From: Betaproteobacteria bacterium
GTDB taxonomy: Bacteria > Pseudomonadota > Gammaproteobacteria > Burkholderiales > Usitatibacteraceae
Reading direction: 5' to 3'
NCBI GenBank assembly: GCA_025362705.1
Contig: JANYFH010000417.1
Span: forward strand, 1-10,194
Length of the DNA stretch: 10,194 nucleotides
In this document: positions 1-6,474 of the stretch, piece by piece
Layout of the letters: the number at the start of each line of letters is the position of its first letter
Position numbering within the stretch: the stretch's first letter is position 1
Notes under the pieces: generated by a model
Seen by the model: only the letters and a program-made list of their open reading frames with translations
Databases searched by the model: none
Told to the model about the DNA's origin: nothing
Translations under genes and position numbers: made by a program

Positions 1-1
1 T

Positions 2-1033
2 CGCAAGAAGATCGCGCTATTCACCAATGTTGATATGGGCTCTGTGATTTCCTGTTACGACGCGACCTCGATTTACAAGATCCCGAAAATGCTGCACAAG
101 CAGGGGCTGGACGAGATCGTCTGCCGCAAACTGCATCTCACACCGAAGCCCGCCGATCTCACACTGTGGGACAACATTGTCGATGCCCTGGAGAATCCGG
201 AACACCAGATCGATCTGGCGATGGTTGGTAAATACGTCGACCTGACGGATTCCTACAAATCGCTTTCCGAAGCGCTCATACACGCGGGAATACATACCCG
301 CACGAAGGTCAATATTCATTACCTCGATTCCGAGCAGATCGAGAAGGATGGTGTTGCCGCTCTCGCAAACATGGATGCCATTCTGGTACCCGGTGGTTTC
401 GGCAAGCGCGGAACTGAGGGCAAGATTGCTGCCGTCAAATTCGCACGCGAAAACAAGATTCCGTATCTCGGTATTTGCCTGGGCATGCAGATCGCGACGA
501 TTGAATTTGCGCGCAACGTTGTCGGCCTCGCGAATGCAAACTCTACCGAATTTGATGCTGAAACACCGCACCCGGTAGTAGCCCTCATTACTGAATGGCA
601 GAACCACGACGGTGTGGTTGAAAAACGTGACGCAAGTTCCAACCTCGGCGGCACCATGCGCCTGGGGTCACAGCCTTGCACCGTGCGACCCGATACGCTT
701 GCCTTCCGTATCTACCAGAGTACAACGGTGAGTGAGCGTCACCGCCATCGCTATGAAGTCAATAACCATTACGTGCCGCGACTCGAAGCAGCGGGCATGG
801 TGGTTTCCGCGCGCACCAATTCGGAATCGCTGACCGAGATGGTCGAGCTCGATGCGGTAAAGCACGCGCATCCGTGGTTCTACGGTTGCCAGTTCCACCC
901 GGAGTTCACCTCAACACCGCGCGACGGCCATCCACTGTTTATCTCGTTTGTGAAAGCAGGGCTGGAGCAGCATAAACAGATTCATGGCGAAGCGGGATTG
1001 CGTGTGGTGCAAGGTACGAAAGCAAGCGCGTGA
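2..1033 (+). CDS. pyrG: CTP synthase, C-terminal part (5' end outside window)
   Basis: CTP synthase makes CTP from UTP, ATP and glutamine, the last step of pyrimidine nucleotide synthesis, in the cytoplasm. The frame is open from base 2 and begins RKKIALFTNVD, which matches the interior of CTP synthase, so the first roughly 200 residues of a usual ~545 lie upstream and the ATG at 35 is not the true start. The visible 343 residues hold the end of the synthetase domain (SIYKIP) and the whole class I glutamine amidotransferase domain: GGFGKRG, the nucleophile loop GICLGMQ (Cys at fragment residue 159) and CQFHPEFTSTPRDGHP carrying the His and Glu of the triad (residues 299 and 301). ERHRHRYEVNN is also typical. 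No damage is seen. The TGA stop overlaps the GTG start of kdsA by four bases, which suggests co-transcription and coupled translation. Confidence 0.97.
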   Translation, partial: RKKIALFTNVDMGSVISCYDATSIYKIPKMLHKQGLDEIVCRKLHLTPKPADLTLWDNIVDALENPEHQIDLAMVGKYVDLTDSYKSLSEALIHAGIHTRTKVNIHYLDSEQIEKDGVAALANMDAILVPGGFGKRGTEGKIAAVKFARENKIPYLGICLGMQIATIEFARNVVGLANANSTEFDAETPHPVVALITEWQNHDGVVEKRDASSNLGGTMRLGSQPCTVRPDTLAFRIYQSTTVSERHRHRYEVNNHYVPRLEAAGMVVSARTNSESLTEMVELDAVKHAHPWFYGCQFHPEFTSTPRDGHPLFISFVKAGLEQHKQIHGEAGLRVVQGTKASA

Positions 1034-1875
1034 GGCTTTGCGGATTCGATGCTGGCATCGACAAACCATTTTTTCTCATCGCAGGCCCATGCGTCGTCGA
1101 GTCGCTGCAATTGCAGATCGATGTCGCCGGTAAGCTGAAAGAAATCACTGCTGATCTCGGCATTCCGTTCATTTTCAAATCGAGCTACGACAAAGCCAAC
1201 CGCAGTTCCGGAAAGTCATTCCGTGGCCCCGGCATGGACGAAGGTTTGCGTATTCTGGCGGAAGTGAAAACACAACTGAATGTGTCCGTGCTCACCGATG
1301 TGCATACCGAAGGCGAAGTCGCAACTGTCGCCAGTGTCGTTGATGTTTTGCAAACGCCCGCCTTCCTCTGTCGCCAGACCGATTTTATTCACGCCGTCGC
1401 GCGCTGTGGAAAGCCGGTGAATATCAAGAAGGGCCAGTTTCTGGCGCCGGGTGACATGAAAAATGTCGTCGATAAAGCACGCGAAGCCAGCGGCGCCGAT
1501 AACATTATGGTGTGTGAGCGCGGCGTTTCGTTTGGCTACAACAATCTGGTTTCGGATATGCGCTCGCTTGCGATCATGCGCGAAAGCAATTGTCCGGTGG
1601 TGTTCGACGCCACGCATTCGGTGCAGTTGCCCGGCGGGCAGGGCACCACATCCGGTGGGCAACGTGAATTCGTACCGGTGCTGGCCCGCGCCGCAGTCGC
1701 GGTCGGAGTCTCGGGCGTGTTCATGGAAACGCATCCCGATCCTTCGAAGGCCCTCTCCGACGGCCCCAATGCCTGGCCGCTGGCCAACATGCGCGCGCTG
1801 CTGGAGACGCTCAAGGAATTGGATACCCTGGTCAAGAAAAATGCCTTTGCCGAAAGCGAATGGATGCCCACATGA
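1030..1875 (+). CDS. kdsA: 3-deoxy-8-phosphooctulonate synthase (KDO-8-P synthase), metal-dependent type
   Basis: KdsA condenses phosphoenolpyruvate with arabinose-5-phosphate to KDO-8-phosphate, the precursor of the inner-core sugar of lipopolysaccharide. The 281-residue product is of normal length (E. coli 284). It begins MRLCGFDAG, matching other betaproteobacterial KdsA starts, which supports the GTG at 1030 even though no clear Shine-Dalgarno precedes it. Visible motifs are IAGPC (17-21), FKSSYDKANRSS (49-60), TDVHTE (89-94), NIKKGQF (131-137) and DATHSVQLPGG (193-203). Cys21, His196, Glu233 and Asp244 fall where the metal ligands of the Aquifex-type enzyme lie. E. coli KdsA has Asn in place of the Cys, so this is probably the metal-dependent class; that is an inference from alignment by eye. 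The gene overlaps pyrG by GTGA and the cupin gene by ATGA. Confidence 0.96.
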   Translation: MRLCGFDAGIDKPFFLIAGPCVVESLQLQIDVAGKLKEITADLGIPFIFKSSYDKANRSSGKSFRGPGMDEGLRILAEVKTQLNVSVLTDVHTEGEVATVASVVDVLQTPAFLCRQTDFIHAVARCGKPVNIKKGQFLAPGDMKNVVDKAREASGADNIMVCERGVSFGYNNLVSDMRSLAIMRESNCPVVFDATHSVQLPGGQGTTSGGQREFVPVLARAAVAVGVSGVFMETHPDPSKALSDGPNAWPLANMRALLETLKELDTLVKKNAFAESEWMPT

Positions 1876-2183
1876 AAGTCGTGCGTGCCCGCGAGTTCAC
1901 TGCCGAACGCGCCTGGGGTGCCACCGACATCGCCAATTTTGGGGGAGTGACCACGCGATTGCACTGGACTGACCAGCCTTACAAATGGCACGTCAACGAC
2001 GGTGAAGAAGTATTCGCGGTGCTGGATGGCGTTGTCGAAATGAAAGTTCGCGAGAACGGCAACGAGCGTAGCATCCGCCTGGAAGCCGGAGATATATTCC
2101 ACGCGCACGTCGGATGCGAGCACGTTGCGCATCCACAAGGCGAAGCAAGAATTCTGGTAATCGAAAAGGAAGGAAGTGTATGA
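1872..2183 (+). CDS. Small single-domain cupin protein, function unknown
   Basis: The 103-residue product looks like one compact cupin barrel. Cupin motif 1 is recognisable at residues 36-53 (PYKWHVNDGEEVFAVLDG) with His40 and Glu46; the second His of the usual HxH is Asn42. Motif 2 lies at about 70-88 (LEAGDIF then CEHVAHP) with His84. Three potential metal ligands therefore remain (His, Glu, His). There is no signal peptide or membrane segment, so it should be cytoplasmic. I chose the ATG at 1872 because it forms an ATGA overlap with the kdsA stop and gives the start MKVVRAREF; an ATG four codons earlier, at 1860, is also possible, and neither has a strong Shine-Dalgarno. The gene sits between kdsA and eno, overlapping both by four bases, so it is probably co-expressed with them. 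Cupins range from enzymes to ligand binders, and no substrate can be assigned. Confidence 0.85.
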   Translation: MKVVRAREFTAERAWGATDIANFGGVTTRLHWTDQPYKWHVNDGEEVFAVLDGVVEMKVRENGNERSIRLEAGDIFHAHVGCEHVAHPQGEARILVIEKEGSV

Positions 2184-3463
2184 CCGCCATTGTTGATATC
2201 GTCGCCCGCGAAATTCTGGATTCACGCGGCAATCCCACCGTTGAAGCGGATGTGTTGCTTGAATCAGGCGTCATCGGTCGCGCGGCCGTGCCCTCCGGCG
2301 CATCCACGGGTTCGCGCGAAGCCATCGAGCTGCGTGACAAGGATGCGCACCGCTATATGGGCAAGGGCGTGTTGAAAGCCTGCGAACACATCAACACCGA
2401 AATTTGCGAAGCCGTGATCGGCCTCGACGCAAGCGAGCAGGCGTTCATCGATAAAACCATGATCGAGCTCGATGGCACTGATAGCAAATCACGCCTGGGC
2501 GCGAATTCGATTCTCGCCGTATCGATGGCATGCGCCAAGGCGGCAGCCGATGAGTCGGGCCTTTCGTTGTATCGTTATCTTGGTGGTGCCGCACCGATGC
2601 AAATGCCGGTGCCGATGATGAACGTGATCAACGGCGGCGCGCACGCTGACAATGTCCTCGACCTGCAGGAGTTCATGATAATTCCCGCCGGCCTGCCGAC
2701 GTTTCGCGAAGCGCTGCGCGCGGGCGTGGAAGTTTTTCATACGCTGAAAAAAATCCTGCATGCAGAAAAGCACAACACCAACGTTGGCGACGAAGGCGGT
2801 TTCGCGCCCAATCTGGCCAACAACGAAGCGGCTTTGAAGTACATCATGAAAGCGATTGATGAAGCGGGCTACGTGGCTGGTGAAGATATTCTGATTGGCC
2901 TCGATTGCGCCGCCAGCGAATTCAGGAAAGAGGGTAAGTATCGCTTTGAAGCAGAAAAACTTGCGTTCAGCTCGGCGCAGTTCACCGATTTGCTGGCGAC
3001 CTGGTGCGACAAATATCCGATTATTTCCATCGAAGATGCAATGGCCGAAGATGATTGGGATGGCTGGGCGATTCTGACCGAAAAGCTTGCCAAGAAAGTT
3101 CAACTGGTCGGCGACGATCTGTTCGTGACCAACACCAAGATACTGCGCGAAGGCATCAGCAAAGGCATCGCCAATTCGATCCTCATTAAAGTCAATCAAA
3201 TCGGCACGCTCTCCGAAACATTCGCCGCCATTGAGATGGCCAAGCGCGCCAACTACACCACCGTAATTTCGCATCGCTCCGGCGAAACCGAAGATACGAC
3301 CATCGCCGATATCGCCGTAGCCACCAATGCACTGCAGATCAAGACCGGATCAGCGTCGCGTTCGGATCGGATGGCGAAATACAATCAGCTGCTGCGCATC
3401 GAAGAAGAACTGGGTGACGCGGCCAGCTACGCGGGCAAATCGGCGTTTTACAGCATCCGCTAA
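2180..3463 (+). CDS. eno: Enolase (phosphopyruvate hydratase)
   Basis: Enolase interconverts 2-phosphoglycerate and phosphoenolpyruvate in glycolysis and gluconeogenesis. The PEP it makes is also the co-substrate of KdsA encoded two genes upstream. The product has 427 residues, the usual bacterial length. It starts with TAIVDIVAREILDSRGNPTVE and contains the substrate loop PSGASTGSREA, the catalytic region NVGDEGGFAPNL, the metal-binding stretch SIEDAMAED and the family signature SILIKVNQIGTLSET, with the catalytic Lys at residue 337 (Lys341 in E. coli). SHRSGETEDT follows. The ATG at 2180 overlaps the cupin stop (ATGA) and is preceded by a strong purine-rich Shine-Dalgarno at 2166-2176 (AAGGAAGGAAG). 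That excludes the longer reading open from 2114. An own translation signal fits high expression. Confidence 0.98.
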   Translation: MTAIVDIVAREILDSRGNPTVEADVLLESGVIGRAAVPSGASTGSREAIELRDKDAHRYMGKGVLKACEHINTEICEAVIGLDASEQAFIDKTMIELDGTDSKSRLGANSILAVSMACAKAAADESGLSLYRYLGGAAPMQMPVPMMNVINGGAHADNVLDLQEFMIIPAGLPTFREALRAGVEVFHTLKKILHAEKHNTNVGDEGGFAPNLANNEAALKYIMKAIDEAGYVAGEDILIGLDCAASEFRKEGKYRFEAEKLAFSSAQFTDLLATWCDKYPIISIEDAMAEDDWDGWAILTEKLAKKVQLVGDDLFVTNTKILREGISKGIANSILIKVNQIGTLSETFAAIEMAKRANYTTVISHRSGETEDTTIADIAVATNALQIKTGSASRSDRMAKYNQLLRIEEELGDAASYAGKSAFYSIR

Positions 3464-3478
3464 GGGTTTAGCCACGAC

Positions 3479-3766
3479 GTGAAATATCTCAGCTACGCAC
3501 TTGTCAGCCTCATCTTCGCCATCCAGTATCCGCTGTGGATGGGCAAAGGCAGTTGGCTGCGCGTGTGGGAGTTCTCCACCAAGGTTGATCAGCAAAAAGA
3601 AAAGAATCTGCAATTGGCCGCGCGCAATGCCGGGCTGGATGCAGAGGTGCGTGACCTGAAGCAGGGTATCGATGCGGTGGAAGAACGTGCGCGCGTCGAG
3701 CTCGGGATGATCAAGCAGGGTGAAGTGTTTTATCAGGTGGTTGATAAGGCCAAGGCCAAGAACTAG
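3479..3766 (+). CDS. ftsB: Cell division protein FtsB (septum formation initiator family)
   Basis: FtsB is a bitopic inner-membrane divisome protein that forms a complex with FtsL and FtsQ and helps activate septal peptidoglycan synthesis. The 95-residue product has a short cytoplasmic start, a transmembrane segment at about residues 4-20, the typical QYPLWMGKGSW just after it, a Leu/Ala-rich coiled coil at about 35-70, and the conserved EERARVELGMIKQGEVFYQVV near the C-terminus. The start is GTG; the first internal Met would remove the membrane segment, so it is rejected. The spacing to the possible AAGGG at 3462-3466 is long (12 bases), so translation may be weak or coupled to eno. The gene lies 15 bases after eno, the arrangement seen in many beta- and gammaproteobacteria. 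Confidence 0.93.
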   Translation: MKYLSYALVSLIFAIQYPLWMGKGSWLRVWEFSTKVDQQKEKNLQLAARNAGLDAEVRDLKQGIDAVEERARVELGMIKQGEVFYQVVDKAKAKN

Positions 3767-3842
3767 CGCTGGTGCGGCGTTTCAGGTGTTTTCGGCCTGA
3801 GATGCCCGCCAATGCTTGAGTTTTGTTTTTTTCAGAGGGCGC
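3767..3842 (+). other. Intergenic gap with a weak hairpin and a later T-run
   Basis: Between ftsB and the YjbR-family gene there is a short inverted repeat, TCAGG at 3782-3786 and CCTGA at 3796-3800, with a 9-base loop. A T-rich stretch follows at 3821-3832, about 20 bases after the stem. This is too far apart for a classic intrinsic terminator, so transcription may or may not stop here. No clear promoter was recognised in the gap. Confidence 0.3.
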
Positions 3843-4115
3843 ATGAACGTATCTGCCATCAAGAAATTCTGCGCCGCACTTCCGCACGCCACCGGCGACA
3901 TCAAGTGGGGCGCAGACCAGGTCTATTCAATCGGCGGCAAAATGTTCTGCGTCGCGTGTGTTGATCTGCAGAAGCAATCAAACGTCTCGTTCAAGGTCGA
4001 TGACGATTTGTTTTTGTCGTTCACGGATCGCGCAGGTTTCATTCCCGCACCGTACATGGCACGTGCGAAATGGGTGCAGGTGATCGACTTGAAAAAATCA
4101 ACGACGCAGAACTGA
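3843..4115 (+). CDS. MmcQ/YjbR family protein, frame broken near the C-terminus
   Basis: As read, the ATG at 3843 opens 90 residues that match the MmcQ/YjbR family, small cytoplasmic proteins with a DNA-binding-like fold but no firmly known function. Family hallmarks are ALPHATGDIKWG near the start, YSIGGKMFCVA in the middle and GFIPAPYMARAKWVQV near the end. The reading frame then hits a run of six A residues at 4092-4097 and ends in an unrelated tail (STTQN) at 4113-4115. One extra A would join it to the family's normal C-terminal helix, which is present in the next frame up to 4195 and would give a 117-residue protein of typical length. A purine-rich AGAGGG lies about 5 bases before the ATG. 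An earlier TTG at 3816 only adds a non-family extension. The break could be a sequencing error, a real mutation, or slippage on the A-run. Confidence 0.8.
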   Translation: MNVSAIKKFCAALPHATGDIKWGADQVYSIGGKMFCVACVDLQKQSNVSFKVDDDLFLSFTDRAGFIPAPYMARAKWVQVIDLKKSTTQN

Positions 4116-4195
4116 AGGCGTTGATTAAGCGGTCGTATGAACTTGTCGCATGCAAGCTGACAAAGAGATTGCGTGCGCAACTCGGGATGACCTGA
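4097..4195 (+). pseudogene. Detached C-terminal segment of the MmcQ/YjbR gene (+1 base needed to join)
   Basis: Starting with ATC at 4097, this frame reads INDAELKALIKRSYELVA and ends KLTKRLRAQLGMT before a TGA at 4193-4195. It has no start codon or Shine-Dalgarno of its own. The segment looks like the C-terminal helical part expected directly after RAKWVQVIDLKK in this family, so it belongs to the gene that starts at 3843. Codon use is ordinary and there is no further damage, which argues for a recent single-base loss, an assembly error, or slippage rather than an old pseudogene. Confidence 0.75.
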
Positions 4196-4218
4196 CAACG
4201 CTTTTTTGTCGTCCGATA
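4196..4218. other. Convergent junction of the two gene blocks
   Basis: Only 23 bases separate the stop of the YjbR-family tail from the stop of the 84-residue membrane protein. GACAA at 4194-4198 and TTGTC at 4206-4210 could form a 5-base stem with a 7-base loop containing part of a T-run. This is a weak structure and not a convincing terminator in either direction. Confidence 0.35.
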
Positions 4219-4473
4219 CTATTCCGAACTTTCGCCGCGATTAGCGTTGTCCAGATGCGATGTCGCCTGCAAAAAACAACTCAAGGCACTCGCCACCGCG
4301 CAGATCGCCCAGAGGATGAAAAATCCCAGCGTGTACAACGCCATGCGGCTCGCATGCACCGGATAACCGAGGATCACGAGCTCGGTCGGGTCGATGAGCG
4401 TGAAAATGATTCCCACGCCCAAGCCTGCGGCAATGAACGACGGCCACAGCACCCACATCAAGTATTTAGCCAT
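4219..4473 (-). CDS. Small two-helix membrane protein at the end of the cco operon, unknown function
   Basis: The 84-residue product has two predicted transmembrane segments, at about residues 8-26 and 46-66, joined by a short polar loop (DPTELVILGYPVHASR), and a hydrophilic C-terminal tail. There is no cytochrome c motif and no recognised enzymatic motif; single Cys residues occur in the second helix region. The ATG at 4473 is preceded by a good Shine-Dalgarno (AAGGAT). The gene lies 23 bases downstream of the fixH-like gene on the same strand, so it is probably the last gene of the cbb3 oxidase operon and may help assembly or stability of the oxidase. That role is inferred from position only. 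It converges with the YjbR-family gene, their ends 23 bases apart. Confidence 0.75.
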   Translation of the reverse strand: MAKYLMWVLWPSFIAAGLGVGIIFTLIDPTELVILGYPVHASRMALYTLGFFILWAICAVASALSCFLQATSHLDNANRGESSE

Positions 4474-4496
4474 TTGTCATCCTTGCGTAACTCTGC

Positions 4497-5000
4497 TCAG
4501 CGGGTGCCGCCGAACTGGACGCTGTTCTCGCCTGCGCGCCAGTCGCCGGTCAGACGCCAGGTTCGCGCCTCGTCTTCCAGTGTCAGGCTCCAGCGCGATG
4601 CGTCGATAGGTGGCATGGCTGCGGTGTAACTGGCATCGGCCGCGCGCGCGAGCAGGATTTCGCGATCGAATCCGGCACGCGTTGGGTGTTGAAGCGTAAG
4701 CCGCAAGCTATTTACGTTTGGTGCGGCAGCGACAAAGTGTAGCGATACACGGCCTTCCTTGGTCATGTCGAGGTGTGCCCGATAGTCCAGCTCGCGGGCG
4801 CGCGCATCGCGGGTAAGCATCATGTTGATCGCTTTGCCCTGCGTATAGTAATCGTCGGCGACCAGGCCGTCGGAACTTTGGATCGCCAGGCCGAGCGTGA
4901 CAAATCCGGCGACGACAACGATGGCGGGTCCCGCCATCAGCAGCCACGGCCAGCGTTGACGATACCAGGGGTTAGGCGTTGCGGAATTGGCGACGTTCAT
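4497..5000 (-). CDS. ccoH: FixH/CcoH-like cbb3 oxidase assembly protein
   Basis: FixH/CcoH is a single-span inner-membrane protein needed for stable assembly of cbb3 oxidase. The 167-residue product has a short cytoplasmic N-terminus, one membrane helix at about residues 19-40, and a periplasmic domain. Just after the helix comes the family hallmark GLVADDYYTQGKAIN (45-59). The rest forms a beta-rich domain ending in WRLTGDW. The start at 5000 is preceded by GAGGA at a suitable distance. It follows ccoG by 9 bases in the same direction, as in many ccoNOQP-ccoGH clusters. The C-terminal domain is poorly conserved between species, so the family call rests mainly on the DDYY motif, topology and context. 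Confidence 0.9.
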   Translation of the reverse strand: MNVANSATPNPWYRQRWPWLLMAGPAIVVVAGFVTLGLAIQSSDGLVADDYYTQGKAINMMLTRDARARELDYRAHLDMTKEGRVSLHFVAAAPNVNSLRLTLQHPTRAGFDREILLARAADASYTAAMPPIDASRWSLTLEDEARTWRLTGDWRAGENSVQFGGTR

Positions 5001-5009
5001 GTTCGATCC

Positions 5010-6461
5010 TCAGTATTTGAAAAAGATGGATTTCTCGTGCAGCGAAAACTCTTCCGGATTGGCCTTGCCGTCAGGACCTATCGGCACGATGTGAAACTCG
5101 ATACGGGTGGAACCCTTTTGTGCGCTCTCGGCGGGTGCGCGCAAGTTCAGCGTGAACATCTGCGTCGAAGCAGGACCGATCTGGACCGGCAAAGTAACGC
5201 CACCCACTTTAAGATCATCGATGCCGGTTGCTGTTATGCCAAGTGTGCGCGGCGTTTCCTGCGTATTCATGATCTGCAACCGATACACGTTTTCGATCAA
5301 GCCGCCCGCCACTTCGCGCGCGAGCGCCGAGCGATCACGAATCACATCAACCTTGACCGGCACACGAAGGTAAAGACTGATGCCGGTCGCAATGATGATC
5401 GTCCAGAGCACCGTAGAGTAGACCAATACGCGTGGCCGGAATACGCGCCTGATCATTTCCTTCCACCCCAGGTGCTGGCTTACGCCGTTAAGCGACGCAT
5501 AGCGGATCAGGCCGGGCGCATAGCCCATCCTGTCCATCACCTGATTGCAGCCATCGATACAGGCGGTGCAGCCGATGCATTCGTACTGCAGGCCGTGGCG
5601 AATGTCGATGCCGGTTGGGCACACTTGCACGCAGATTTCACAATCCACACATGCGCCCAATCCCAGCGCTTTCGTGTCGGCTTTTTTTGAACGCGAACCA
5701 CGCGGCTCGCCGCGCTCTTCATCGTACGCCACGACCAATGTATCGCGATCAAACATCACGCTCTGGAAGCGCGCATAGGGACACATGTATTTGCACACTT
5801 GTTCGCGCAGCCAGCCGGCATTGCCGTAGGTGGCGAGGCCGTAGAAAAACAGCCAGAACGTTTCCCACGGACCCAGCGACCACGAAATTATTTCGCGACC
5901 CAGGTCGTGAATTGCCGTGAAGTAACCGACGAAGGTAAATCCTGTCCATAGCGACAACGCGATCCACACCGCATGTTTGGCCGATTTCAATGCGACCTTG
6001 CGTGCCGATAGTTCAACGGTGTCGAGACGCATTTGCGCGCTGCGGTCACCTTCGATTTTTCGCTCTACCCAAAGGAAAATTTCCGTGTACACCGTTTGCG
6101 GGCATGCGTAGCCACACCACAGCCTTCCCGCCACGGCGGTGAACAGGAACAAGGAATACGCCGAGATCAGCAACAGGATGGTGAGATAAATAAAGTCCTG
6201 CGGCCAGAAGACAATGCCGAAAATATAAAACTTGCGCGCGCCAAGATCGAACAGCACCGCTTGCCTGCCATTCCAGGACAGCCACGGCGAAACATAGAAC
6301 ACCAACTGCGTAATCCAAACTAGGGTCCAGCGCCATTTCGCAAACCATCCACTGACCGCACGCGGATAGATTTTTTTGCGGACCTCAAAAAGCGCCTGCT
6401 CCTGATCACCGGCGGCGTCAGGAGCAGGGATGATGGGAATAACGTTGGAGGTCCTGGCCAT
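5010..6461 (-). CDS. ccoG: CcoG/FixG, membrane 4Fe-4S ferredoxin-type protein of cbb3 oxidase biogenesis
   Basis: CcoG (RdxA/FixG) is an inner-membrane iron-sulfur protein linked to cbb3 oxidase maturation; work on the family indicates it reduces Cu(II) to Cu(I) for CuB insertion. The 483-residue product has several membrane helices in its first ~220 residues, the conserved Cys motifs WCGYACPQT and VCKYMCPYARFQ, and two 4Fe-4S motifs: Cys271, 274, 277, 281 followed by Pro, and Cys295, 298, 301, 305. A further membrane helix lies around residues 340-360, and the C-terminus forms the periplasmic FixG accessory domain, ending KSIFFKY. I place the start at the ATG at 6461; one codon earlier is a TTG. 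No strong Shine-Dalgarno is visible. It lies 13 bases after ccoP, so it is probably co-transcribed with it. Confidence 0.96.
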   Translation of the reverse strand: MARTSNVIPIIPAPDAAGDQEQALFEVRKKIYPRAVSGWFAKWRWTLVWITQLVFYVSPWLSWNGRQAVLFDLGARKFYIFGIVFWPQDFIYLTILLLISAYSLFLFTAVAGRLWCGYACPQTVYTEIFLWVERKIEGDRSAQMRLDTVELSARKVALKSAKHAVWIALSLWTGFTFVGYFTAIHDLGREIISWSLGPWETFWLFFYGLATYGNAGWLREQVCKYMCPYARFQSVMFDRDTLVVAYDEERGEPRGSRSKKADTKALGLGACVDCEICVQVCPTGIDIRHGLQYECIGCTACIDGCNQVMDRMGYAPGLIRYASLNGVSQHLGWKEMIRRVFRPRVLVYSTVLWTIIIATGISLYLRVPVKVDVIRDRSALAREVAGGLIENVYRLQIMNTQETPRTLGITATGIDDLKVGGVTLPVQIGPASTQMFTLNLRAPAESAQKGSTRIEFHIVPIGPDGKANPEEFSLHEKSIFFKY

Positions 6462-6474
6462 CAAATGCAGAAAG

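Noticed and set aside
1536..2225. Minus-strand open frame of about 229 codons
   Set aside because: It is antisense to kdsA, the cupin gene and the start of eno, with no recognisable domain.
2489..3274. Minus-strand open frame of about 261 codons
   Set aside because: It is fully antisense to eno, whose protein is unmistakable; it reflects third-position codon bias.
3782..3832. Intrinsic terminator after ftsB
   Set aside because: The stem has only 5 base pairs and the T-run begins about 20 bases after it; kept only as a note on the gap.
4097..4195. Programmed -1 frameshift site in the YjbR-family gene
   Set aside because: G AAA AAA is not a full slippery heptamer and no strong downstream stem or upstream stimulatory Shine-Dalgarno is evident. 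A homopolymer error or mutation is the simpler reading, so it is reported only as an open possibility.
4150..4629. Plus-strand open frame of about 159 codons crossing the convergent junction
   Set aside because: It overlaps the YjbR tail in another frame and runs antisense to the small membrane protein and ccoH. The Arg/His-rich translation has no family features.
4773..5690. Long plus-strand open frame of about 305 codons
   Set aside because: It lies antisense to the end of ccoH and the C-terminal half of ccoG, both clear family members. Its translation is low-complexity in Arg, His and Asp and resembles no family.
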